DNA of 64,000 bases, taken from positions 3,472,001 to 3,536,000 of the forward strand of contig OY781093.1 in the NCBI GenBank assembly GCA_963676355.1, given 5' to 3'. The position numbers and the translations under genes are program-made. The stretch comes from JAGLOK01 sp963676355. GTDB lineage: Bacteria > Bacillota > Clostridia > Christensenellales > UMGS416. Of the stretch, positions 54,248-62,392 are shown piece after piece. The notes under the pieces are model-generated. The model was given only the letters and a program-made list of their open reading frames with translations. It was not told the DNA's origin and searched no databases. Every line of letters begins with the position of its first letter. The stretch's first letter is position 1.

Positions 54248-55999
54248 TTATATTCCTTTCACAACTCCGCTGTAGACTATACCCTGCGTTGCATCCACCG
54301 TGACCGTTGTTCCCGATTTTAAAATGTCCGTGGCATTTTTTGCCCCACATATAACGGGAATCTCAAGTGTAAGCCCCACAATTGCCGCATGTGTTGTGCT
54401 TCCTGATTCTTCAACAATTACTGCGCTTGCTTTTTTCATTATACTCAAAAGCGAGTTATCAGTGCTGGGCATTACTAATATTTGACCTTCATCGAAGCAA
54501 TCCATAACATCAGCATTATTTTTGCCAACGCACAGTCTTCCGTTTGCAGACAATCCATTTATACCATCGCCTTTTACCAAAACATTGCCAACAATGTGAA
54601 CTTTCAATATATTTGTCGTTCCGGAAATCCCAAGCGGAACGCCTGCAGTTATAGTTACAATATCTCCATGGCTTACAAGTCCTGTTTTAAGCGCTAAATC
54701 TACAGCGTGTTCAAACAGTTCGTCAGTGCTGGGCTTCACTTCGCTCATAATAGGCAAAACACCCCATGAAAGTGCCAGCTCATAGCATGTCTTTTTATCG
54801 GTTGCGCATGTGATTATCGGGCACGCCGGCCTAAAGCTTGATACCATTCGCGCGGTATATCCGCTTCTTGTGACTGTGATAATAGCTGCCGCACCCAAAT
54901 CATGAGCTGTCATACATGTCGCATGGGATATCGCGTTGGTAACGTTCTTTGCCTCATCCGGTCTTAAGTTACGGAAATTTTCCATATAGTCTATGTCATC
55001 TTCGGCGGTTTCAGCTATCCTCGACATCGTCATTAAGCTTTCAATGGGATACTTTCCGATAGCCGTCTCACCTGAGAGCATAACAGCGCTTGTGCCATCA
55101 TATACTGCGTTTGCCACATCCGTTGCCTCGGCGCGTGTCGGACGCGGATTGTTTGTCATGGATTCCAGCATTTGTGTTGCTGTTATGACTTTCTTACCTG
55201 CACGATAGCATTTTTCGATAAGCTCTTTTTGGATGCGAGGAAGTTCCTCAAACGGTATCTCAACGCCCATATCACCTCGGGCGACCATTATACCGTCCGA
55301 CACTTTAAGAATCTCATCAATATTATTTACGCCGTCTTGATTTTCTATCTTTGAAATAACCTGAATCTTGCCGCCGTTTTTTTCTAAAACATTTTTTATG
55401 TCCAAAACATCCATTGCGCTTCTGGCAAATGAGACGGCTATAAAATCCACATCGTGCTCGATTGCAAACACAATATCTTTTTTATCCTGCTCGCTCACAA
55501 AAGGCATGCTAAGCTTCACCCCGGGAACATTTACAGACTTACGATTTGAAACAGGTCCACCGTTTATCACCCTGCACAGTATGTCGCTGCCTTCAATAGC
55601 TTTAACTAAAAGCTCAATAAGCCCGTCATCTATTAAAATCCTATCATTTATATTTATATCATTGGGAAGTCCACTATAATTAATGTGTGCTTTTTTATTT
55701 GTCCCTTCAATTTCTTGCGTTGTAAGCGTAAACATCTGGCCCACTTCAAGCTCAGTGCCGCCTTCTTTAAAGGTTCCAAGGCGTATTTCTGGGCCTTTTG
55801 TGTCCAAAAGCAGCCCCACAGGAAGCCCAAGCTCATCGCGCACCTTTTTAAATGTCTCAATCCGCTTTGCATGACTTTCATGATTTTCATGACTAAAGTT
55901 CAAACGTGCCACGTTCATGCCGTTTTGCATCAACGAACGCATCATATCTTCACTGTCGGTTGCAGGACCTATAGTACATATAATCTTAGTTTTGCGCAT
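54248..55999 (-). CDS. pyk: Pyruvate kinase
   Basis: Converts phosphoenolpyruvate and ADP to pyruvate and ATP, the last step of glycolysis. It begins KTKIICTIGPATDSEDMM, and VARLNFSH and VARGDMGVEIP are active-site motifs. At 583 residues it is the long Bacillota form: after the allosteric C-domain it carries an extra C-terminal 100 residues resembling the PEP-utilising mobile domain (ESGSTTHAAIVGLTLEIPVICG). A GAGGTG site precedes the ATG. It lies 52 bases behind the AEC transporter gene. Confidence 0.97.
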   Translation of the reverse strand: MRKTKIICTIGPATDSEDMMRSLMQNGMNVARLNFSHENHESHAKRIETFKKVRDELGLPVGLLLDTKGPEIRLGTFKEGGTELEVGQMFTLTTQEIEGTNKKAHINYSGLPNDININDRILIDDGLIELLVKAIEGSDILCRVINGGPVSNRKSVNVPGVKLSMPFVSEQDKKDIVFAIEHDVDFIAVSFARSAMDVLDIKNVLEKNGGKIQVISKIENQDGVNNIDEILKVSDGIMVARGDMGVEIPFEELPRIQKELIEKCYRAGKKVITATQMLESMTNNPRPTRAEATDVANAVYDGTSAVMLSGETAIGKYPIESLMTMSRIAETAEDDIDYMENFRNLRPDEAKNVTNAISHATCMTAHDLGAAAIITVTRSGYTARMVSSFRPACPIITCATDKKTCYELALSWGVLPIMSEVKPSTDELFEHAVDLALKTGLVSHGDIVTITAGVPLGISGTTNILKVHIVGNVLVKGDGINGLSANGRLCVGKNNADVMDCFDEGQILVMPSTDNSLLSIMKKASAVIVEESGSTTHAAIVGLTLEIPVICGAKNATDILKSGTTVTVDATQGIVYSGVVKGI

Positions 56000-56051
56000 A
56001 TAATCACCTCAACTGTAATTATATAGCTTGGGCGGATAATTAAAAAGATTT

Positions 56052-57005
56052 TTATTGTAAAATATTATTCATTGTAAGTAAAAGGATTGGGAAAATCACA
56101 ACTAGGTAAAACAAACTGGTGCTAAGGAACGCATTTATTGTAACTGCCTGATTTAAATTGTTCATCTTCGCCACAATCACAGCGTTTATTGCAACAGGAG
56201 ATATGCCTGCAATTAGCACAGTCGCAATAGCAATATTGTCATTAAGAAGCAAAACAGCCAGCAAAGTAGATGCGACAGGCAACAAAACAAACTTTACAAG
56301 GAACATAGAAGGAACATCCTTTTTATATTTCATTGCGTTTCTAAACTCAATCGATGCGCCGACTGCCGTAAGTGAAAACCATGCGACTACTTTTATAAGC
56401 TTATCCAAGATGCCAGACATCATCTCCGGTCTTGGAATGCCGGAAAATCTTAAAATCAATCCCACTATTATTCCAAGTACACTGATGTTTGTAATTCTCA
56501 GAAAAATCGCACGAAACGCATTGCCCTTTTTTATCTTGTCGCGGTTCCCGAAATAGTTTCCGATGGAATGACCTATAACGTAGTTTGTAACAGAATTTAA
56601 AAGAAGCAGTAGATTTACATAAACGTATGCTATTTCTCCAAAAATGATATATGCGCTCAGTCCGCCAATGTTAAACCTGTTGCTTAGCATGGATGATACA
56701 ATAAATCCTCCGCGCTCATTATCAGTTTCATATCTTCCGCGGCTAAAATAAAAACCCAACACCGCACCAATTATAGGCACCACAAATCCTATAATGGGCA
56801 AAAAAATGATATCCCGTGTTATGTTCATTCTCCAAAACGACAATACCACAGTAATGGGTATGAAAACCGCAAGGTTTATTTTAATCAAAATATCGAATTT
56901 TTCTTTTTTTATCTTGAAGAGCTTTTTTACAGCATATCCAACTGCAAGCGGAAAGACTATGCTGTATATAAAAACCCAAAGCTTTGAGTAAAATGTGCTA
57001 TCCAT
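56052..57005 (-). CDS. AEC family transporter
   Basis: A 317-residue membrane protein of the auxin efflux carrier family with about ten helices in two halves. The first half ends near NYVIGHSIGNYFGNRDK, and the second half has GIIVGLILRFSGIP and GISPVAINAVIVAKMNNLNQ. In bacteria such proteins move organic acids such as malate, among others. Its start lies one base after the stop of the aldo/keto reductase gene, so co-translation is likely. The substrate is unknown. Confidence 0.9.
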   Translation of the reverse strand: MDSTFYSKLWVFIYSIVFPLAVGYAVKKLFKIKKEKFDILIKINLAVFIPITVVLSFWRMNITRDIIFLPIIGFVVPIIGAVLGFYFSRGRYETDNERGGFIVSSMLSNRFNIGGLSAYIIFGEIAYVYVNLLLLLNSVTNYVIGHSIGNYFGNRDKIKKGNAFRAIFLRITNISVLGIIVGLILRFSGIPRPEMMSGILDKLIKVVAWFSLTAVGASIEFRNAMKYKKDVPSMFLVKFVLLPVASTLLAVLLLNDNIAIATVLIAGISPVAINAVIVAKMNNLNQAVTINAFLSTSLFYLVVIFPILLLTMNNILQ

Positions 57006-57006
57006 A

Positions 57007-58182
57007 TTATTTTTTTAGTACCTCATGTGTTTCCTTTAGCATATCTGGTATGTATAGCTGATATTCACACCACGAAAGGCACTGTTCACAAGCGATGCAG
57101 TCACCGCCATTTTTATTAAGCAGAGAATACGCTCCAACAAGCTCATCAGCGTCCCCTCCGAATTCTTTGAAAAGTTCATATCTTGTGTGAAGTGCAAGTA
57201 TTTCGGGAAAATTAATTCCCTCTGGGCACTCAAACTTTTCAAGGCAATGCGTGCACTCTCTGCACTCTTTGTTTAAAATGGATGTCACACGCTTTGCGTT
57301 TTTCTCCATCTCCTCGCGCTCTTTTTCAGAAATTCTCTCCATGTGAGATACTTTAACGTCAAGTTCTAGTTCATCTAGATATTTACACCCCGCATCAACC
57401 GTTGAAATATACTCATTGCTAAGACAGTATCTCAATCGGTCTGTCGGTGAAATCTCATAGTAATCTTTAAATATAACGGAGTTTTTAATCATGGAGCTTC
57501 CGCCGAATGCTTTCATGTTGATAATAGCCATGCCTTTATCATAAGCTCGCTTAAATATATTGCCATAGGTTTTATGGTCTTTTGAAAATCCAGGTGCAAA
57601 CACATTATAGGGAAGCTCCATCACTTGAAAATTGTCAGTGTCAATGGCTGCCAAGATAATTTCCTCGTGTCCATTGTGGCTGGAAAATCCGAGATAGTTA
57701 AAATACCCCTCATCTCTTCGCTTTACGGCATGCTTGATTGCGCCAGATGATTTCATTTCATCAAATCGCTCACGAGTGAGTCCATGGAAAAAGTAGACAA
57801 GCTTTATATCCTGCTTTCCGATTTTTAAGTCAGTCATGCCGTTTATGCCCAGCTTCTGCCTTGACATGCTTAAATCTTCATCAAAAGCCTTGGGATTATA
57901 TCCATGGCCTTTTGTAACAATTATTATAGGCTCATGAATTTTTTCGTGTTCACACAATGCTTCTTTAACAAACACTTCGCTTTCAAAAACTCTGCCATCT
58001 TGTTTTTCATGATTATATACACGAGCCGTGTCAATAAGATTTATCCCCATGCCAAGCGCTTTGTGTATGACTTCTTTGCCCTCTTTTTCCGTATCACGAA
58101 GCCTGAGGTTCATAGCGCCAAGGCTCACTTCGGTCACTTTCAGTCCCGTGCTTCCAAACTTTCTTCTTTTAATAGCTTTCAT
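57007..58182 (-). CDS. Aldo/keto reductase with C-terminal Fe-S domain (copy B)
   Basis: A 391-residue fusion of an aldo/keto reductase barrel with a ferredoxin-like tail. The barrel begins KRRKFGSTGLKVTEVSLGAMNLR, and the tail has the Cys clusters CRECTHCLEKFECPEG and CIACEQCLSWCEY. The usual AKR catalytic Tyr in the DTARVYNHE region is present. The start is taken at 58182, where an AGGAG site is 5 bases upstream; an earlier in-frame start would overlap the previous gene. The substrate is not known. A paralogue (copy A) lies directly upstream. Confidence 0.9.
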   Translation of the reverse strand: MKAIKRRKFGSTGLKVTEVSLGAMNLRLRDTEKEGKEVIHKALGMGINLIDTARVYNHEKQDGRVFESEVFVKEALCEHEKIHEPIIIVTKGHGYNPKAFDEDLSMSRQKLGINGMTDLKIGKQDIKLVYFFHGLTRERFDEMKSSGAIKHAVKRRDEGYFNYLGFSSHNGHEEIILAAIDTDNFQVMELPYNVFAPGFSKDHKTYGNIFKRAYDKGMAIINMKAFGGSSMIKNSVIFKDYYEISPTDRLRYCLSNEYISTVDAGCKYLDELELDVKVSHMERISEKEREEMEKNAKRVTSILNKECRECTHCLEKFECPEGINFPEILALHTRYELFKEFGGDADELVGAYSLLNKNGGDCIACEQCLSWCEYQLYIPDMLKETHEVLKK

Positions 58183-58189
58183 AGCTCTC

Positions 58190-59305
58190 CTAGTAGTTCT
58201 CCCTGCCGGCAAGCTTATAGTCCGCAAGCGCCACTTTGCTTTCTATGTCTATGCCGTATGGGCAAACACCAGTGCATTCCCCGCAATTTGTGCATGCGTC
58301 TCCCGCAATTTCAAGCTGTGCATATTCGTTTTGCGCGCGCTCACGAGTTCCAAACCAAAACCGCAGCCTATCGCGCAATGCAAAGTCCGCAGTGTCTGTT
58401 ACCTGACCCGTTCTCATCTGTCTGTCATACAGTCCTTCAAGCCTGAAGACTTCTTGAAAATCGATATGTTGTGGGCATTTGCCGGAGCACTCTCCACACC
58501 TTCTGCACACATATCTGCCAAGCTCAGGAGCCATAACTGAAATTTCTTTCAGCTCTTTTTGTGTAAGCTGCTTGAAATCTTTTGCATATTCAAGATCAGC
58601 CTTTAGCATTTCTTCGTTGTTCATTCCGGTCACTACAATAGACACCGGTAGTGAAAACGCGTATTTGAATGCCTCCTCTGCGTTCTTATAAAGCAATCCG
58701 TCTCCCAGAGGCTTCATCAATATTATTCCCACATTTTTCTCATTTGCAAGTGGCACAAGCTCTCCCAAAATCTTGGGGAAGTTGTGTATATCATAGTAAT
58801 TAATCGTGGTCATAACCACTTCAAACGGTGCGCTATTAAGTGCAGAAATCAATACATCAGGCTGACCGTGCATGCTCAAACCTATATGTTTAACTTTGCC
58901 TTCCTCTTTCATTTTAAGAGCTTCAGCAAATGCGCCGTCAGGAGCAAGGATAGCATCCAGTTCTTCCATTGTTCCCACGCCGTGCATTAATATAATTTCA
59001 ACATAATCAGTTTTGAGATTTTTAAGGCTTGTTTCCACCTGATGGCGGAATCCTTCACCATCACGCTTGTTTGCCTTTGTGACAAGCACATATTCATCCC
59101 TTCTGTGAGATATTGCATTTCCTATCTTGCGCTCTGATTCACCGTTGCCATAGCTTATCGCAGTTTCAATGTAATTGCCACCTGCGTCAAGATATGCATT
59201 TAGCAGTTTGTTCGCATTCTTTTGGGGAATTTCAAGAAGATGAAATCCTCCGAAACCAAGGATAGTTACTTCTAGTCCGGTTGCTCCAAGTTTTCTTTTC
59301 TGCAT
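58190..59305 (-). CDS. Aldo/keto reductase with C-terminal 4Fe-4S domain (copy A)
   Basis: A 371-residue protein with an aldo/keto reductase barrel (KRKLGATGLEVTILGFGGFHL, then YIETAISYGNGESERKIG with the catalytic Tyr) and a C-terminal dicluster ferredoxin region: CRRCGECSGKCPQHIDF and CTNCGECTGVCPYGID. These fusions are common in anaerobes and probably take electrons from ferredoxin, which is inferred. The start at 59305 has a GGGGGAG site. Sequence similarity to copy B is clear in the barrel, but B has altered clusters. Confidence 0.92.
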   Translation of the reverse strand: MQKRKLGATGLEVTILGFGGFHLLEIPQKNANKLLNAYLDAGGNYIETAISYGNGESERKIGNAISHRRDEYVLVTKANKRDGEGFRHQVETSLKNLKTDYVEIILMHGVGTMEELDAILAPDGAFAEALKMKEEGKVKHIGLSMHGQPDVLISALNSAPFEVVMTTINYYDIHNFPKILGELVPLANEKNVGIILMKPLGDGLLYKNAEEAFKYAFSLPVSIVVTGMNNEEMLKADLEYAKDFKQLTQKELKEISVMAPELGRYVCRRCGECSGKCPQHIDFQEVFRLEGLYDRQMRTGQVTDTADFALRDRLRFWFGTRERAQNEYAQLEIAGDACTNCGECTGVCPYGIDIESKVALADYKLAGRENY

Positions 59306-59346
59306 GATGCTCCCCCTTATGTCAATCATCGTTATTTTAACATAAT

Positions 59347-59577
59347 TTATTCGAGAATTCTTATTATCTGTTTTGTGTTTAAAAGCTGTCCTGAAGCTTT
59401 TACAACATCATCCACCACAAGAGCCGGAGTGCTCATAACCCCGTAACCCATGATATCTTTCATTTCAGTAACTTTAACAACATCCGCTTCAATACCCATT
59501 TTCTTAATTGCCTGATTGACGTTTTCTTCGAGTTTTTTGCATTTTTTGCAGCCCGAGCCCAACACTTTTATAACCAT
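59347..59577 (-). CDS. Small redox-active disulfide (thioredoxin-fold) protein
   Basis: A 76-residue protein with a thioredoxin-like fold: MVIKVLGSGCKKCKKLEENVNQAIKKMG, active CxxC at Cys10 and Cys13, then the cis-Pro region STPALVVDD. It belongs with the small TM0996-type thioredoxins that occur next to permeases with Cys residues in several anaerobes. It may reduce a compound handled by that permease or the cysteine-rich ferredoxin. It lies 15 bases after the ferredoxin gene. Confidence 0.92.
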   Translation of the reverse strand: MVIKVLGSGCKKCKKLEENVNQAIKKMGIEADVVKVTEMKDIMGYGVMSTPALVVDDVVKASGQLLNTKQIIRILE

Positions 59578-59592
59578 CTTATCCTCCTTTTT

Positions 59593-59955
59593 TTAGCAGC
59601 AACCGCAGCCACAGCCGCTTTTTTCTTCCTGCTTATCTTCCTCGCAACCACAGCCTGATGAGCTTTCTTCAGCGCACCCACAGCCTGAATCGTTTCCGCC
59701 GCAGCACCCTGATGATGTGTCATCCTCGCAACACTTATCATTGGAAGCACCGTTAGTGTCACCTATATAAGTTATAGCTTCCTGTGGGCAGATAGATCCA
59801 CACCCCTTACAGCCGTGTACGCATCCTTCAGGGAATACCACCTTCGGATACTCTCTTGAGTTTAGCTCATATACTCCATGAGAGCACTTTTCATAGCACA
59901 CAAGACAACCTGTGCATTTGTCATAGTCGATTACCGGATACCAAGTTTTAGACAT
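59593..59955 (-). CDS. Dicluster ferredoxin with a cysteine-rich C-terminal tail
   Basis: A 120-residue protein with 20 cysteines. The first 60 residues form a ferredoxin with Cys14, 17, 20 and 24 (CTGCLVCYEKC) and Cys45, 49, 52 and 56 (the second cluster has the altered spacing CxxxCxxCxxxC). Residues 70-120 are a low-complexity tail of Gly, Ser, Asp and Glu with twelve Cys, in CC or CGC pairs, ending GCGCGCC. Such a tail could bind a soft metal or metalloid, a role suggested by the ArsR regulator of the operon but not proven. Both flanking spacers are about 15 bases. Confidence 0.9.
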   Translation of the reverse strand: MSKTWYPVIDYDKCTGCLVCYEKCSHGVYELNSREYPKVVFPEGCVHGCKGCGSICPQEAITYIGDTNGASNDKCCEDDTSSGCCGGNDSGCGCAEESSSGCGCEEDKQEEKSGCGCGCC

Positions 59956-59971
59956 ATATTCCTCCGTAAAA

Positions 59972-60940
59972 TTAAATTATTAAATGACCGATTAAGTTAA
60001 ATAAATAACCGGTTAATACTATTCCTATGCCCACAATCACAACAAATGCTGCAATGAGCTTGGGCTTTATCACCTTGCGCAAAAGAATCATCTCAGGAAG
60101 CGAAAGCGCAGTTACTGCCATCATAAACGACAGTGCAGTTCCAATGCCCACACCTTTTCCTATGAGCGCTTCAGCTATCGGGATTGTACCCAATGCGTTT
60201 GAATACAATGGTATTCCCGCAATAACGCCCACCAGCACTGCAAGTGGATTTTCCGGACCTGCATATTTTGAAAGGAACGCTTCCGGTGCCCATCCGTGTA
60301 TCGCAGCGCCCAATGCAATTCCTATAATGAGGAAAATCCATATGCGCTTTATGATATCTTTCATGTTGTTTAAAGCAAATTCAAGCCTGTCTTTTTGCAT
60401 CATTTTCTTAATATCTATATCCGCAGTCTGCATCTCATAAACATATTCTTCGACATGGCGCTCCATCTTCATTTTTCCGATTATAGCGCCTCCGATAACC
60501 CCCACCAGAACACCGGTTACGACATATATCGCCGCTATCTTCCATCCGAATGTACCAAGAAGAATCGCAAATGCGGCTTCATTTACAATGGGAGAAGTGA
60601 TAAGAAACGAAAAAGTTAAACCAAGTGGCACTCCCGCCTCGACGAAACCTATAAAAAGAGGAACCGACGAGCATGAGCAAAAAGGCGTCACAATCCCGAG
60701 CAGAGATGCCATAAAATTTCCGCCGATACCTGAAAATTTGGACAATATCTTTTTTGTCTTTTCAGGCGGGAAATAGCTGCGTATATATGATATGGCAAAT
60801 ATCATAACACCAAGCAGTATTATTATTTTTATTGTGTCGTAAATAAAAAAGTGAACGCTTGAACCGATGTGCGTTTCAACTTCAAGGTTGAACACATTTT
60901 CCACAAGCAGGGTTACAAGCTTATCCAGCCAATTGAACAT
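59972..60940 (-). CDS. Permease with a conserved Cys pair (DUF318/ArsP-like)
   Basis: A 322-residue membrane protein with about eight helices. The conserved TPFCSCSSVPLFIGFVEAGVPLG (Cys88 and Cys90) and ITSPIVNEAAFAILLG stretches are those of the putative permease family that includes ArsP, which exports trivalent organoarsenicals. It is the first structural gene after the ArsR regulator, with a spacing of three bases, and its AGGAGG site lies in the end of arsR. Arsenical or similar export is a good guess but not proven. Confidence 0.92.
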   Translation of the reverse strand: MFNWLDKLVTLLVENVFNLEVETHIGSSVHFFIYDTIKIIILLGVMIFAISYIRSYFPPEKTKKILSKFSGIGGNFMASLLGIVTPFCSCSSVPLFIGFVEAGVPLGLTFSFLITSPIVNEAAFAILLGTFGWKIAAIYVVTGVLVGVIGGAIIGKMKMERHVEEYVYEMQTADIDIKKMMQKDRLEFALNNMKDIIKRIWIFLIIGIALGAAIHGWAPEAFLSKYAGPENPLAVLVGVIAGIPLYSNALGTIPIAEALIGKGVGIGTALSFMMAVTALSLPEMILLRKVIKPKLIAAFVVIVGIGIVLTGYLFNLIGHLII

Positions 60941-60943
60941 ATA

Positions 60944-61324
60944 TTATAATCCTCCTAGAATATCCTGAGCCTTATCAGGATTGCAGCACAGCGCTTTGCA
61001 TGTGAGTCCCGACTCTTCATATCTATCCATTCTTTTTGAGTCTTCAACTAAAGCTTCGTCTTTTACTGCAACTTCTTTTATATACTCGACAAAAAGCTTG
61101 TTTTCGTCATAGAACTCGTGATTAAGTTTATAATACACCTTTTGTGCGTCTTGTTTTTTAGTGGCAATGCCCACTAAATGCATCTTTGAAAGGTGCCTTG
61201 AAACGCTGGTATTTGATAAATTTAATATGGCGCTCATTTCGCTGACGCACCATTTGTGCCTTATCAGCATATTCAAAATTCTTATCCGTGAGAAGTCAGA
61301 TAACACTTTAAACAGTTTTTCCAT
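60944..61324 (-). CDS. ArsR family metal/redox-responsive repressor
   Basis: A 126-residue winged-helix repressor of the ArsR/SmtB family: MEKLFKVLSDFSRIRILNMLIRHKWCVSEMSAILNLSNTSVSRHLSKMHLVGIA. The helix that carries the ArsR Cys pair (ELCVCDL type) has only Cys26 here. A second set, Cys109, Cys113 and Cys114, lies in the C-terminal TCKALCC. The start is taken at 61324 with an AGGA site; the longer frame to 61393 has no ribosome site and would run through the operator. It is the first gene of the operon. Confidence 0.94.
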   Translation of the reverse strand: MEKLFKVLSDFSRIRILNMLIRHKWCVSEMSAILNLSNTSVSRHLSKMHLVGIATKKQDAQKVYYKLNHEFYDENKLFVEYIKEVAVKDEALVEDSKRMDRYEESGLTCKALCCNPDKAQDILGGL

Positions 61325-61340
61325 AACATATCCTATTTGC

Positions 61341-61393
61341 GTATTTGCGCATATGCGCAAATACATAGTATAAAAAACGAAAGGGTTTGTCAA
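61341..61393 (-). promoter_or_regulatory. ArsR operator (24-bp perfect palindrome) and promoter
   Basis: The palindrome 61341-61364 has half-site GTATTTGCGCAT, repeated exactly inverted, 16 bases before the arsR start. Directly beside it on the minus strand are -35 TTGACA (61393-61388), a 17-base spacer and -10 TACTAT (61370-61365). Binding would block transcription start, so the operon is self-repressed until the inducer arrives. Confidence 0.88.
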
Positions 61394-61402
61394 TACCCTT
61401 TC
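61371..61402 (-). terminator. Terminator of the double-GNAT gene
   Basis: On the minus strand GAAAGGGT-ATTGACAA-ACCCTTTC is followed by six Ts. The loop carries the TTGACA of the arsR promoter, so terminator and promoter are interleaved. Confidence 0.8.
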
Positions 61403-61438
61403 TCATTATCTGCTTATAAACATCACAAAGAATAGTTG

Positions 61439-62392
61439 TTAATCCATAAATCCCATCGCATTCATCTTTTCAAAATACACCAGCTCATAGTCTTTGACCG
61501 GCTCACGTGTTTTTTCCACATAGCCGCGCTCTTTATAAAACTCGATGGTCTTTTCCGATTTAGATCCAGTAAAAAGTCTATATTCTGAATAATCAGTAAA
61601 ATAATCTTCCACCGCATACATCAGAGCGTGTCCAAGTCCCTTGCCTTGATATTCAGGAAGCACCCACAGTCTTGAAATGCAGCAAGCTCCATCATTTTGT
61701 TCACCACGGACAGAGCCTATTATCTTGCCATCTTTTCTTGCGATAAATACCTTTGCTCGCTCCATCTCATTTATTATGCTTTCCTCGGTTTCAGTCATAG
61801 GCGGCATGTCCAAATGATTGTGAGCTTCGGCTACATCATAAAACGCTCTCTTTTGTCCTTCAAGCAACTCTCCTGCATCACCTTTGGATGCAAGCTCTAT
61901 TTCCCAATCACCCGAGATAAAGGTTTTAACCATTGTGCAATACGCCAAAAACTCTCCAGCATCCATCTCAGCTGCTGCAAAGTTTATGGGCTCATATCCC
62001 TTCAAGTTATAATATCTCCATGTGTTGGGATTGGCATAAAGCATTATATATTCGCTTTCAAGCTCTGTAGCAAGATCTTCTACTTTGTTAATAAACACTT
62101 TTCCAAGCCCAATCTTTTGATAATCAGGATGAATAAACAGTCTTTTTAGCTCGTTGTTATTATATGTTACTGTTCCGATTAAAGTGTCATTGTCATATGC
62201 ACCATAGATTTCGGCACCACTATTAAAATCATTTTTCACATTTTCCGTGCTGTGATAGTCATAAAACCATTTAAGCGCTGATGGAGGATAAACGTTGCCT
62301 AGAGAAAAGCTTACAACCTCATGCACCAAATCAACTATTGTTTCGGTGTCTTTTATATCAAGCTTTTTAATTTCAAATTTGCCTTTTTTCAT
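61439..62392 (-). CDS. Tandem double GNAT acetyltransferase
   Basis: A 317-residue protein made of two GNAT domains. The first has FIHPDYQKIGLGKVFINKVEDLA (about 89-111), and the second has RLWVLPEYQGKGLGHALMYAVEDYF (about 246-270). Each has the RxxGxG/A-type acetyl-CoA loop. Two-domain GNATs include mycothiol synthase and aminoglycoside enzymes, but this one cannot be assigned. Its start overlaps the stop of the upstream homocysteine methyltransferase gene by four bases. Confidence 0.88.
   Translation of the reverse strand: MKKGKFEIKKLDIKDTETIVDLVHEVVSFSLGNVYPPSALKWFYDYHSTENVKNDFNSGAEIYGAYDNDTLIGTVTYNNNELKRLFIHPDYQKIGLGKVFINKVEDLATELESEYIMLYANPNTWRYYNLKGYEPINFAAAEMDAGEFLAYCTMVKTFISGDWEIELASKGDAGELLEGQKRAFYDVAEAHNHLDMPPMTETEESIINEMERAKVFIARKDGKIIGSVRGEQNDGACCISRLWVLPEYQGKGLGHALMYAVEDYFTDYSEYRLFTGSKSEKTIEFYKERGYVEKTREPVKDYELVYFEKMNAMGFMD

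Noticed and set aside
57904..58540. Two plus-strand frames of 170-180 codons opposite the aldo/keto reductases
   Set aside because: Antisense of two well-supported genes with conserved Cys clusters.
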